NCBI GenBank assembly: GCA_947167965.1
Contig: CAMVJW010000009.1
Location: forward strand, 1 to 60,643
Direction: 5' to 3'
DNA from: an uncultured Clostridia bacterium
GTDB lineage: Bacteria > Bacillota > Clostridia > TANB77 > CAG-508
Length of the DNA: 60,643 nt
The notes under the pieces are model-generated. The model ran no database searches. It saw only the letters and a program-made list of their open reading frames with translations, and was not told where the DNA came from. This document shows positions 36,722 through 44,686 of the stretch, piece by piece (the stretch's first letter is position 1; the number at the start of each line of letters is the position of its first letter). The position numbers were made by a program, and so were the translations under genes.

Positions 36722-38045
36722 ATGAATATAAAAAAAGTATTTATAGCATTTATTATTTTACTATTTTTGCCTAACTTAGTTTTTTCTCAAAATTTAATTA
36801 CAGAACAAAATGATGGTATTAATGATTTTGATATTAATGAAGTTTTATCTACAAGTACTTCATTTTCTAGTCCTAATAGTACGCCTATTATAAATGCTAG
36901 ATATGGTATAGTATATGATAGAAATTTTAAAAGAATAATTTATGGAAAAAATGAAAATACAAAATGTAAAATGGCTTCAACTACTAAAATAATGACTGCA
37001 ATTGTTGTTATAGAAAACTGTGAAAATCTAAATAATATTGTAACAATTTCTAAAAAATCGGCTCGGGACTGGTGGATCAAGACTTGGATTATCCACAAAT
37101 GATAAAGTAACTGTTGAAAATTTGCTTTATGGTTTGCTAATGGTTTCTGGAAATGATGCAGCTGTTGCATTGGCAGAATATGTTGGAAACGATTTAGATG
37201 GATTTTCTTTACTTATGAACAGTAAAGCTAAAGAACTTAATTTACTTTCTACTCATTTTGTTTCTCCACATGGGCTAGATCATGAGAATCACTATACTAC
37301 AGCATATGAACTTGCAAAACTTACTGATTATGCTCTTCAAAATGAAATTTTTAGTAAAATTGTAAATACTGATACATATACTATAAATATAAATAATTCT
37401 CCTAAAAATTTACATAATACAAACGAACTTCTTGGCTATATAGATGGAGTATATGGTGTAAAAACTGGTTTTACTAATGGTGCAAATAGATGCTTAGTCT
37501 CAGCTTGCAAAAGAAATAATATAGATGTAATTAGTATTGTTTTAGGATGCGATACAAAAAAAGATAGAACTTTAGATAGTATTAATCTAATTAATTATAC
37601 TTTTGAAAATTATGAATCAGTAAATATAAAAGAAATTATTGAAAATAATTTTAATTCTTGGAAAGAAAAAAATGTAAGCTTAATAAAAACCAACAAAGGA
37701 ACATCTAATGATTTAGATTTATATATTGATACATCTCAAATTATTAACCCTAATTATTTGATATTAAAAAATACTGATAATAAAATTAATACTCAAATTG
37801 AAATTAATTCAAATTTACAAGCGCCTATAGACTCCGCTTCTACAATTGGTAAAATGAAAGTATATTATGATAGTATTAATGATATTCCTAATTCAGAAAA
37901 CACAGAATCAAACTTAATTTTTTCTGTAAATATAAAGAACAAAAATGCCATTTTAAGGAAGGATATTTACTATTATATGCATTATTTTTTATCTAATTAT
38001 ACTTCTTATTTTTCTAATGTTGTTAATTGGTATAAATCTTCTTGA
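36722..38045 (+). CDS. dacF: DacF-type D-Ala-D-Ala carboxypeptidase, needs +1 shift at CGG
   Basis: About 440 residues when reconstructed; start ATG 36722 with SD TTGGAGG. Signal peptide (FIAFIILLFLPNLVFSQ). Serine peptidase S11 motifs: SxxK as STTK (MASTTKIMTA), SxN as SGN, and KTG (KTGFTNGA). The open frame breaks at an in-frame CGG (37064): zero frame ends at TGA 37100, while +1 continues GTGGSRLGLSTNDKVTVE, matching the conserved AAGTGGS of DacB/DacF enzymes. Reading CGGG as Gly restores the protein exactly. It trims peptidoglycan pentapeptides outside the membrane; DacF homologues act in spore cortex formation. A C-terminal S11 extension domain follows. Confidence 0.85.
37064..37067 (+). 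other. Candidate CGGG +1 recoding site (dacF)
   Basis: Reads TCG GCT CGGG ACT GGT GGA. CGG is zero-frame codon 115; +1 gives GGG (Gly), the first Gly of the conserved GTGG motif, then 325 codons of intact homology-like sequence. Confidence 0.8.
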
Positions 38046-38089
38046 TTCTCCAGTTTACACTACTTAAGTCTATTTATTAAATTTACATA

Positions 38090-38118
38090 TTGACTTTTGA
38101 TATTTTTTTTGCTATTAT
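38090..38118 (+). promoter_or_regulatory. Promoter of tRNA-Gly/tRNA-Cys
   Basis: TTGACT (38090-38095), 17-bp spacer, TATTAT (38113-38118), 79 bp before tRNA-Gly. Confidence 0.75.
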
Positions 38119-38197
38119 ATGTAAGTATCGTTTTTAAAGTAGTTATATTTTGTATAACCTTTTTATAGGTTTATCAAAGTATAATTAGTTTAAATTT

Positions 38198-38271
38198 GCA
38201 GGTATAATTTAATGGTAAAATACTTCCTTGCCAAGGAAGATTTGCGGGTTCGATTCCCACTACCTGCTCCA
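38198..38271 (+). tRNA. tRNA-Gly (anticodon GCC)
   Basis: 74 nt with encoded CCA. Acceptor GCAGGTA/TACCTGC, anticodon stem CTTCC/GGAAG and a normal seven-base loop TTGCCAA. It reads GGC/GGT. Relevant to the CGGN hypothesis, but its loop shows no expanded anticodon. Confidence 0.97.
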
Positions 38272-38290
38272 TATTTTTATATCTTTATAT

Positions 38291-38364
38291 GGCGCCATAG
38301 CCAAGTGGTAAGGCACGAGTCTGCAAAACTCTGATCCCCGGTTCAAATCCGGGTGGCGCCTCCA
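38291..38364 (+). tRNA. tRNA-Cys (anticodon GCA)
   Basis: 74 nt with encoded CCA. Acceptor GGCGCCA/TGGCGCC, loop CTGCAAA. It shares the transcript with tRNA-Gly 19 bp upstream. Confidence 0.96.
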
Positions 38365-38395
38365 AAATGATTTACTTTTAAGCGATTATCATAAA

Positions 38396-38511
38396 ATAAT
38401 ATGAAGTATCGCATAATGGTGTAAAATGCGAAAATACTCTCTTTTTAAGGGAGTTTTTTTCATTTTATATATCATTTACTTATCGTAGAGTATCACAAAA
38501 TAGCGTAAAAT
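38396..38511 (+). repeat. Imperfect direct repeats beside tRNA-Cys
   Basis: AGTATCGCATAATGGTGTAA and AGTATCACAAAATAGCGTAA, each followed by AATxxGC, lie on either side of the tRNA terminator. The spacing and tRNA-adjacent position resemble an integrase attachment scar. No integrase gene is present in the window. Confidence 0.4.
38434..38460 (+). terminator. Terminator of tRNA-Gly/tRNA-Cys transcript
   Basis: ACTCTC/GGGAGT stem followed by seven T residues. Confidence 0.8.
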
Positions 38512-38571
38512 TTGCTGTACAATTGCTGTAATAACAATTTATAAGAATGTGCAAAATTTGTTCTTATTCAC

Positions 38572-38600
38572 TTCAATTTCTACTATAAATATGGTATAGT
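38572..38600 (+). promoter_or_regulatory. Promoter of type I toxin mRNA
   Basis: TTCAAT (38572-38577), 17-bp spacer, TATAGT (38595-38600). The predicted transcript would start near 38607 and run to the hairpin at 38793-38831. Confidence 0.65.
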
Positions 38601-38686
38601 AATTGCAGATAGAAATGAGATAGCAGATATGTTGTGGCTACCACTTTCATTACTCGGTGAATTTGAGGGCAAGGAGGTGGTTGTTT

Positions 38687-38791
38687 ATGGTAGATTTCTT
38701 ACTATTCCTAATATTAGGATTTATGTTTTCAATAACTATAAACGTAGCCTTATTGTGTATTATATACATAATGCGGACTAACAAGCAATAA
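38687..38791 (+). CDS. Small hydrophobic type I toxin (Fst/holin-like)
   Basis: 34 residues, too short for usual gene calling. SD AAGGAGG lies nine bases before the ATG. An acidic residue opens the peptide (MVDFLLFLILGFM), followed by one membrane helix and a short polar tail (IMRTNKQ), the Fst/holin-like toxin layout. It sits between two convergent promoters sharing one bidirectional terminator. Codon 30 is CGG (38774-38776), five codons before the stop, the only CGG in an otherwise uninterrupted frame of this window. If CGG causes a +1 shift here, the frame would bypass TAA and run into the terminator. Confidence 0.75.
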   Translation: MVDFLLFLILGFMFSITINVALLCIIYIMRTNKQ

Positions 38792-38792
38792 A

Positions 38793-38831
38793 AACAACAC
38801 ATTCTGCTTTGACCAGTGGGAATGTGTTGTT
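38793..38831. terminator. Bidirectional terminator of toxin/antitoxin RNAs
   Basis: Twelve-bp perfect stem (AACAACACATTC / GAATGTGTTGTT) with a 15-nt loop, A/T-flanked on both sides, starting 2 bp after the toxin stop codon. Confidence 0.85.
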
Positions 38832-38877
38832 AAAACTTTTATAGTGGTAACCACATTTTCTGTGGTTCTCATTTTCT
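38793..38877 (-). ncRNA. Candidate antisense antitoxin RNA
   Basis: Expected to begin about 7 nt after the minus-strand -10 box at 38884 and to end in the shared hairpin. It would pair with the toxin mRNA through the hairpin and the GTGG..CCAC repeats. The exact 5' end is inferred. Confidence 0.6.
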
Positions 38878-38883
38878 ATCTAT

Positions 38884-38912
38884 AGAATACATAAATTTTT
38901 AGAGAAAGTCAA
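38884..38912 (-). promoter_or_regulatory. Promoter of antisense antitoxin RNA
   Basis: Minus strand TTGACT (38907-38912), 17-bp spacer, TATTCT (38884-38889), convergent with the toxin promoter. Confidence 0.7.
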
Positions 38913-38954
38913 ATATTTTTTTGATTGATGCAATTATTAGATTGGAGGATTATA

Positions 38955-39047
38955 ATGCTTAAATATTCAAGAAAAATGCATGGTGGAGAATTATGGGCAA
39001 AAATAGAAGTGCTTGAAAATGCTTTATCTCCTTTATTTATAAAATAA
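38955..39047 (+). CDS. 30-residue ORF upstream of DUF2000 gene
   Basis: ATG preceded by a perfect GGAGG SD at good spacing; 30 residues (MLKYSRKMHGGELWAKIEVL opens it), ending 35 bp before the next gene. It could be a leader peptide, or the surviving fragment of a longer gene. Not recognised. Confidence 0.4.
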   Translation: MLKYSRKMHGGELWAKIEVLENALSPLFIK

Positions 39048-39082
39048 AATAAAAAAAATTAAATAAAGGAGATAAATATATT

Positions 39083-39511
39083 ATGAATTATGAAGATAAA
39101 AAAATTGTAGGAATTATTGCTAGTAATGTAGATCCTTCTACTGCACTTAATGTTATAGGACATTTATCAATATCGATAGGTAAATATTCAGAAAATGAAA
39201 TTATGGGGAAATCAATTATTACTGATAGATCAGGGATAAATCATTTAGGAATAAGCCAATTTCCATTTATAATAACCAAAGTAAAATCTGGAAAACTTAA
39301 AACAACCATAGAACTTGCTAAGAATAATCCTAATTTATTAGTTGCAGATTACCCAAAAGACATGTTAGAAACTAGAACTGATGCGGAGTTAGTTGCATCT
39401 ATAAATTCAAAAGAAAATAATGAATTAGAATATTTAGGAGCCATTATTTATGGTGATACAAAAGATGTTAATGAACTAACAGGTAAGTTTCAATTATGGC
39501 GAATTGATTAA
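39083..39511 (+). CDS. DUF2000 family protein
   Basis: 142 residues. The hydrophobic opening IVGIIASNVDPSTALNVIGH, the SQFPFIITKVKSGKLK block and the ending LEYLGAIIYGDTKDVNELTG correspond to the DUF2000 family, small single-domain proteins of unknown function related to peptidyl-tRNA-hydrolase-like folds. SD AAGGAG lies upstream. It faces the broken Nudix gene and shares the terminator between them. Confidence 0.8.
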   Translation: MNYEDKKIVGIIASNVDPSTALNVIGHLSISIGKYSENEIMGKSIITDRSGINHLGISQFPFIITKVKSGKLKTTIELAKNNPNLLVADYPKDMLETRTDAELVASINSKENNELEYLGAIIYGDTKDVNELTGKFQLWRID

Positions 39512-39525
39512 AAACTGTAAAAAAT

Positions 39526-39557
39526 AAAAATCCCCCCAGTTAAGCTAGGGGATTTTT
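39526..39557. terminator. Bidirectional terminator, DUF2000/Nudix
   Basis: AAAAATCCCC/GGGGATTTTT perfect 10-bp stem, functional for both convergent genes. Confidence 0.9.
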
Positions 39558-39569
39558 ACTTTTTACTTA

Positions 39570-40061
39570 TTAGTTTTTTCTTTCTAAAACTTTTTCCAAT
39601 AATTCATCTAGTATTTTAATACTACATATATGCTTCATCTTTTTTAGTTCATCAATACTAACCCATTCTGCCTTTTTTGCATATATCTTTTCTTCCTTGC
39701 TAAATCCACTATCAGAGATTTCTCCATCAATTATATTAACCAAATAAAAAATCATATAACTTTGATAATTCTTCCCTGTTTTTGGGTGATGAAAAAAAGA
39801 TGTATAAACATTTATTAGTTGAGTTGGCTCAACTAAATATCCAGTTTCTTCTTTTATCTCACGTTTTAATGTATCAATATGGTTTTCTCCCCTCTCTGCA
39901 GTTCCTCCAGGGAAATCGAATCCATCAAATTAAGGTGAAACTAGTATCTTTCCATCTTTTACAGCAATCCCATAAACATGAGCATCAAATTCTAAAGAAT
40001 ACTTATTGGCCTTATATTTATTTCTATGATAATCATAAACAGTTATAATATTTTCGTCCAT
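39570..40061 (-). pseudogene. Nudix hydrolase broken by one stop codon
   Basis: Starts at ATG 40061 (SD TAGGAG) and would encode 163 residues. It carries an in-frame TAA at 39930-39932 inside VSP-stop-FDGFDFPGG, where related proteins commonly have Gln; a single C-to-T change in CAA explains it. The complete Nudix box GGTAERGENHIDTLKREIKE plus ETGY lies after the stop. No CGG is involved, so this is an ordinary nonsense mutation or a sequence error. The protein would hydrolyse a nucleoside diphosphate derivative. Confidence 0.8.
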
Positions 40062-40087
40062 TTTTTACTCCTAAAATTAAGTTTTTT

Positions 40088-41815
40088 TTATTTAACTAAT
40101 TCTGTCATAGCTTCTTTTAATTTTTCTAAATCTTTTTCAGCTTTTTCATCTGTATCTGCTTTTACGCCCATATATAACTTAATTTTTGGCTCTGTTCCAG
40201 ATGGTCTTACACAGCACCAAGCATCATTTTCAAGATTATAATATAATACATTAGATGTAGGAAGCCCAGTTTTAGATACTTCTCCAGTAACCATATTTTT
40301 AACAATGTCAAGTTTTATATCTTTAAATTCTAAAACCTTATAATTTCCAATGTTTTCAGGTAGATTATTTCTCATATTTTCCATCATTTGTTTTATCTTT
40401 TCTGCTCCACTTGAACCTTCTAAAACAATTGCAACTTGAGTTTCTTTATAATAACCATATTTTTCATAAATATTAATCATTTGATCCCATAATGTTATTC
40501 CTTTTTCTGCATAGAAGCAAGCAGCTTCACACAAACTCATTACTGCAGAAATTCCATCTTTATCTCTTGCATAATCTCCAATTAAGCAACCATAACTTTC
40601 TTCAAATCCAAATACATATTTTTTACCATCTGGCTTTTGTTCTTCTATTTTTATCTGTTCACCAATAAATTTAAACCCTGTTAATACTTCTCTAAAGTCT
40701 AAATTATATTCGTTTGCTATTGCTTTTGCTAAATTTGAAGAAACAACAGTTGAAACAAACATACTATTTGAAGGCAATATTCCTTTTTCTTTCATTTGAG
40801 ATATTCTATATTCAGCAATTAAAAGTGCAGACATATTTCCTGTAAAATCTTTATACTCTCCTGATTTTGAATCCTTTGCATAAATACCTAATCTATCTGC
40901 ATCTGGATCATTTGCTAAAACTATATCAGCATCAACTTTTTTAGCTAAATCTAATGCCATTTTAAAAGCTTCTTTTGCTTCTGGGTTTGGATAATCAACT
41001 GTTGGAAAATCTCCATTTGGAAGTTCTTGTTCGGGTACTATATATAAATTTTTTATTCCTATTTCTGTTAGAATTCTTTTTGCAGTTTCTCCACCTGCTC
41101 CATGAAGAGGAGTGTATACAACTTTGATTTTTTCTCCTTGTTTTTTTACTATATCTGGATTTAAAACTCTTGATTTTAATTCATTAATATATTTATCATC
41201 TATTTCTTTTCCAATTACATTAAATAGTCCGTTATTAACCGCTTCTTGTTTATCCATTTTTTTAATCATTTTATAATCAGTAATTGCTTTAACTTCGCTT
41301 GTTATATCTTTATCAACTGGAGCAATAATTTGAGAACCATCATCCCAGTAAACTTTATATCCATTATATGCAGGTTTATTATGACTTGCTGTAATCATTA
41401 CTCCTGCAGTACAACCTAACTGTCTTACAGCATAAGAAAGTTCTGGAACTGGTCTTAACTTATCAAATACATAAGCTTTAATTCCATTAGCATTTAAAAT
41501 TAGTGCAGTTAATTCGCTAAATTCTGGTGACATATGTCTAGAATCATAGCTTATAGCAACTCCTTTATTTTGAGTACCTCTTTTAATTATATAATTTGCT
41601 AATCCTTGTGTTGCTTTTCCTACTGTATAAATATTCATTCTATTTGTTCCTGCACCTATTATTCCTCTTAACCCTGCAGTACCAAATTCTAATTCTTTAT
41701 AAAACCTATCTTCTATTTCACTTTCGTTGTCTTTTATTTTTAATAATTCTTGTTTTGTATTGTCATCAAATTCTTCACCTTCACACCATTTCTGGTATTC
41801 TTTTAAATAATCCAT
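40088..41815 (-). CDS. pgcA: Phosphoglucomutase/phosphomannomutase (PgcA type)
   Basis: 575 residues from ATG 41815 (SD AAAGGAG). Alpha-D-phosphohexomutase domains in order: active serine loop GVMITASHNKPAYNGYK (Ser near 145), Mg loop DPDADRLGI (near 300), sugar-recognition loop GFEESYG (near 415) and phosphate loop RPSGTEPKIK (near 540). It interconverts hexose 6- and 1-phosphates. With the downstream-acting pyrophosphorylase encoded just upstream, it could supply UDP-sugars for the glycosyltransferases and LCP-attached polymers. Confidence 0.95.
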   Translation of the reverse strand: MDYLKEYQKWCEGEEFDDNTKQELLKIKDNESEIEDRFYKELEFGTAGLRGIIGAGTNRMNIYTVGKATQGLANYIIKRGTQNKGVAISYDSRHMSPEFSELTALILNANGIKAYVFDKLRPVPELSYAVRQLGCTAGVMITASHNKPAYNGYKVYWDDGSQIIAPVDKDITSEVKAITDYKMIKKMDKQEAVNNGLFNVIGKEIDDKYINELKSRVLNPDIVKKQGEKIKVVYTPLHGAGGETAKRILTEIGIKNLYIVPEQELPNGDFPTVDYPNPEAKEAFKMALDLAKKVDADIVLANDPDADRLGIYAKDSKSGEYKDFTGNMSALLIAEYRISQMKEKGILPSNSMFVSTVVSSNLAKAIANEYNLDFREVLTGFKFIGEQIKIEEQKPDGKKYVFGFEESYGCLIGDYARDKDGISAVMSLCEAACFYAEKGITLWDQMINIYEKYGYYKETQVAIVLEGSSGAEKIKQMMENMRNNLPENIGNYKVLEFKDIKLDIVKNMVTGEVSKTGLPTSNVLYYNLENDAWCCVRPSGTEPKIKLYMGVKADTDEKAEKDLEKLKEAMTELVK

Positions 41816-41887
41816 ATAAAATCTCCTTTCTTTTTCGTTAATAATATCAATAATTATAAAAATCCTCAAGTCTTTTTTAATATTTAT

Positions 41888-41925
41888 AAAAAAACTTCAA
41901 ACTAGCTAATCTAATTTGAAGTTTT
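41888..41925 (-). terminator. Terminator between UDP-sugar pyrophosphorylase and mutase
   Basis: AAAACTTCAAA / TTTGAAGTTTTTTT hairpin with a T run on the minus strand. Confidence 0.85.
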
Positions 41926-41931
41926 ATTTTA

Positions 41932-43170
41932 TTATACCAATTTATTAAATTTATTATACAACTCTCTTGCTGTTTCTGGACTATCTACACCTTCAGCATT
42001 CTTTACTGGTGCAAATTCTTCTTCTCTTTTTACTCTAAAAATGGCCATATCGTCTACTTCTCCAAAAGCATCAAATAAAAATGCTTCAAATTTATATGCA
42101 TTTGGTGAAGTTGGTTTTACTATATTTCCATCTTTATCTTTAAATGTTGCTTTTTTAAATGCACAGTGATATGGAAGTGGATTACTTCCCATTCTTTCTA
42201 TAGCTGAAATATTAAATAAATTACATAAAATATGTGACTCTCCATATAAAAGCTCACCATTTTCATCTGTAGCTTCTGCCATTTCATCTGTTATTTCTGA
42301 ATATTCAACAACACTTGGTTTTCCATTTTTCTTACAAAAAGCTCCAACTCTTTCGTGTGGATTTGCTTTTACAACTGATTTTCCTGCTGCTGTTACATTT
42401 TTATCAATTGCAATTCCCATAAGTACTGGGTCTACCATTTTTACTAAGCAATTATCTACACCACCAATAAATACCCATTCAATTCCAAGTTGTTTCATTT
42501 TTTCTACCATACCACTTTTAACAAGTGATTCATAAACACCGCCATGACCATCTGCAGCAAGCTTAATTAGTCCATCTTCTCCCAGTAATATTTTTCCTTC
42601 TGTATCTATCATAGGAAGTTCACCCTGTTTAAAGAAGAAAATATTTTTTTCATAACCAAAATATTTATTCTTTTTGAAAAATTCAATTGTATCATTATTA
42701 TTATCATTACTTGTCATGATAAACCATGGGATTTGAACATCATACTTTTTAGATTGTTCTTTTATATAGTCACATAGTAGTTCAAATAGCGATTTATGTG
42801 AATCTAAGCCTATATCAAAAGTTCCTTTAGGTCCATTGTGCCCTAATCTTGTTCCTTGTCCTCCAGCCATTGTAACACAAGCTAATTTTCCTGCTTTAAT
42901 CGCTTTTTTTCCAATATCTTCATAATACTTATATTTTTCATTTAATTTATATTTATCTATAAAATCTATTGGTTCTATTTTATCATTATCACTAATTTGT
43001 AATTTGTTTATATTACTATAAAGTGATTTTATTAATTCAAAATCAATATTTTCTATTTGCTCTAATAATTTTTTTTGTTTATTTTCTTCCATGGTATCAT
43101 AAAAATTTAAAAGGTGTTCTTGCCCATATTTTTTTAGTGTATACTTAATCTCTTCAATATTATTGTCCAT
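41932..43170 (-). CDS. UDP-sugar pyrophosphorylase (UDPGP/UAP1-like)
   Basis: 412 residues. Nucleotide-binding loop MAGGQGTRLGHNGPKGTFDI (about 98-117), uridine/sugar contacts AADGHGGVYESL and FIGGVDNCLVKMVDP, and EYSEITDEMAE. This is the eukaryote-like UDPGP fold (UDP-GlcNAc/UDP-Glc pyrophosphorylase), unrelated to GalU or GlmU, and is found in some Firmicutes. It makes UDP-sugar from UTP and sugar 1-phosphate. It is next to the hexose mutase that would make its substrate. SD GGAG lies upstream. Confidence 0.9.
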   Translation of the reverse strand: MDNNIEEIKYTLKKYGQEHLLNFYDTMEENKQKKLLEQIENIDFELIKSLYSNINKLQISDNDKIEPIDFIDKYKLNEKYKYYEDIGKKAIKAGKLACVTMAGGQGTRLGHNGPKGTFDIGLDSHKSLFELLCDYIKEQSKKYDVQIPWFIMTSNDNNNDTIEFFKKNKYFGYEKNIFFFKQGELPMIDTEGKILLGEDGLIKLAADGHGGVYESLVKSGMVEKMKQLGIEWVFIGGVDNCLVKMVDPVLMGIAIDKNVTAAGKSVVKANPHERVGAFCKKNGKPSVVEYSEITDEMAEATDENGELLYGESHILCNLFNISAIERMGSNPLPYHCAFKKATFKDKDGNIVKPTSPNAYKFEAFLFDAFGEVDDMAIFRVKREEEFAPVKNAEGVDSPETARELYNKFNKLV

Positions 43171-43262
43171 TGATTTCTCCTCTCTATAAATAGATATAAA
43201 AAAATACCTATATTATTCCTTATACACCATTTTATATTTTTTTTCAATACCCTTTTTTTATT

Positions 43263-43703
43263 TTATAATTGCTTAGTGTTTAGTATCCCATCATATTGAC
43301 AAGCAATTTCTTGTAAATTTCCTTTATATTTGTTGATGTCATAACAATTTATAATATTAATACTATTACAATTTATTCTTTTTATTTTATTATTTATTTC
43401 ATTTATAAATTTTTCATTTCCATTAACAATTATTTCACACCTTTCAAAATTTATATTTAATAATGAATAGTCTTTATCTCCATTCCAGTATTTTATATTT
43501 AAAACTTCATTTTTTACATTTTCATTTAAATTTGTTCTATCTAATAGAATTTTAATACTACTTAATAAATTATCCTCTGTAAAAATTAAAAAATTTGATT
43601 TTTCTAATCTATTTTTAATATATGGCAATAAGATCATTTCTAAATGAAAGTCACTTGCATAAAAGCAACCATATTTCTTTATATTTAATTCTTTTGTACT
43701 CAA
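43263..43703 (-). CDS. Small uncharacterised protein with TTG start
   Basis: 146 residues from TTG 43703 (SD GAGAGGT). The longer ATG frame would start upstream inside the promoter, so it is rejected. The protein is mixed alpha/beta, no membrane helix, with YGCFYASDFHLEMILLPYIK near its N-terminus and repeated charged strands later. The family is not recognised. It has a private, near-consensus promoter and faces away from spoIIR. Confidence 0.65.
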   Translation of the reverse strand: MSTKELNIKKYGCFYASDFHLEMILLPYIKNRLEKSNFLIFTEDNLLSSIKILLDRTNLNENVKNEVLNIKYWNGDKDYSLLNINFERCEIIVNGNEKFINEINNKIKRINCNSINIINCYDINKYKGNLQEIACQYDGILNTKQL

Positions 43704-43728
43704 TTTATACCTCTCTTTCATTTGGAAA

Positions 43729-43757
43729 ATTTTACCATTTTTTCTAAATATTGTCAA
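43729..43757 (-). promoter_or_regulatory. Strong sigma-A promoter of TTG-start gene
   Basis: Minus strand TTGACA (43752-43757), 17-bp spacer, TAAAAT (43729-43734). Confidence 0.85.
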
Positions 43758-43896
43758 CTATATTTTTTCCAAATTAATTTTAATATTTCGACATTACTTT
43801 TATGTCATTTGTAGTCATTCTTTTTAGTAAAACTTATATGTATATTATTCTAAAATATGTAAATAATTACTTAAAAATACTTTTTTGGAGGATAGT

Positions 43897-44553
43897 ATGT
43901 ATTACATAAAAAATAAAAAAATTTTATTTAGACTTTTTTTATTATTTCTTTTATTTTTACTATATATATTCACTTCTGCTTTTTTTTATACTAAAAAAAT
44001 TTCAAACAGTTTAGAAAGTAATATTTTTAGATTGCACATTATTGCAAATAGCAATAATAAAGAAGATCAAGAAGTCAAATACATCGTAAGAAATAATATT
44101 ATAGATTACATGAATAAACTCTGTATAGATACTAAAAATAAAAATGAAGTTATAAAAACTGTATCAGATAATTTAGAAAATTTCGAGAAAATTGCAAACC
44201 AAACATTAAAAGAAAAAAATTATCCATATACTGCAACTGTTGAGTTAGGTAATTTTGAATTTCCATCAAAAAAATATTCCAATGTTACTTTTCCAGCAGG
44301 TTTTTATGATGCATTAAAAATAAAATTAGGTCAATCAGCAGGACAAAATTGGTGGTGTGTTTTATATCCTTCTTTATGTTTTATAGATAACACAGCAACA
44401 ATTCCAAAAGAATCTGATGAAATTCTAAAAGAAAATTTATCTGACGAAGAATATTTTATTATTTCTAATTCTGGTAATCCTATCTATAATTTAAAGTTTA
44501 AAATTGTAGAATTATTTTCTAATTCCAAATTTAAATTTCCACAAAACATCTAG
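43897..44553 (+). CDS. spoIIR: Stage II sporulation protein R
   Basis: 218 residues from ATG 43897 (SD TTGGAGG). Membrane or signal helix (about 8-32), then the SpoIIR signature FRLHIIANSNNKEDQEVKY and the later KYSNVTFPAGFYDALKI and GQNWWCVLYPSLCF, the latter with its conserved Trp and Cys residues. SpoIIR is secreted from the forespore and triggers SpoIIGA to process pro-sigma-E in the mother cell. Its presence is strong evidence that the organism sporulates or recently did. Confidence 0.95.
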   Translation: MYYIKNKKILFRLFLLFLLFLLYIFTSAFFYTKKISNSLESNIFRLHIIANSNNKEDQEVKYIVRNNIIDYMNKLCIDTKNKNEVIKTVSDNLENFEKIANQTLKEKNYPYTATVELGNFEFPSKKYSNVTFPAGFYDALKIKLGQSAGQNWWCVLYPSLCFIDNTATIPKESDEILKENLSDEEYFIISNSGNPIYNLKFKIVELFSNSKFKFPQNI

Positions 44554-44686
44554 CTACAATTTATCTTTAATTATGCTATAATACACTTTCTAAAATACAA
44601 TTTTGATTAAAACAGTTGTAAAAACCAAAACTTTGTGGTATATTAACCTATATACTATTTTTGATATAAATAATTGGGGGTATAAA

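Larger units (their letters stand above)
38634..38860. repeat. Repeats shared by toxin mRNA and antisense RNA
   Basis: GTGGCTACCACTTTC (38634-38648) and GTGGTAACCACATTTTC (38844-38860) flank the toxin frame. As near-palindromic direct repeats transcribed from opposite strands they would give complementary RNA segments, as in Fst-type toxin/antitoxin RNA pairs. Confidence 0.6.

Noticed and set aside
36707..38045. dacF and walJ as ordinary pseudogenes
   Set aside because: Each has a single break, always an extra C before GGN creating in-frame CGG, with no further decay. A common recoding mechanism explains all sites better; sequence error remains to be excluded with reads.
38198..38271. tRNA-Gly as the quadruplet-reading tRNA
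   Set aside because: Its anticodon loop has the normal seven bases with GCC, so it has no obvious four-base anticodon; it could still take part by out-of-frame pairing at GGT.
38687..38885. Longer toxin made by shifting at its CGG
   Set aside because: The extended frame crosses the terminator hairpin and antisense promoter and yields no recognisable protein, so I kept the 34-residue frame and listed the conflict as counter-evidence.
39782..40048. Plus-strand open frame over the Nudix locus
   Set aside because: The minus strand encodes a recognisable Nudix hydrolase with SD; the plus frame has no family features.
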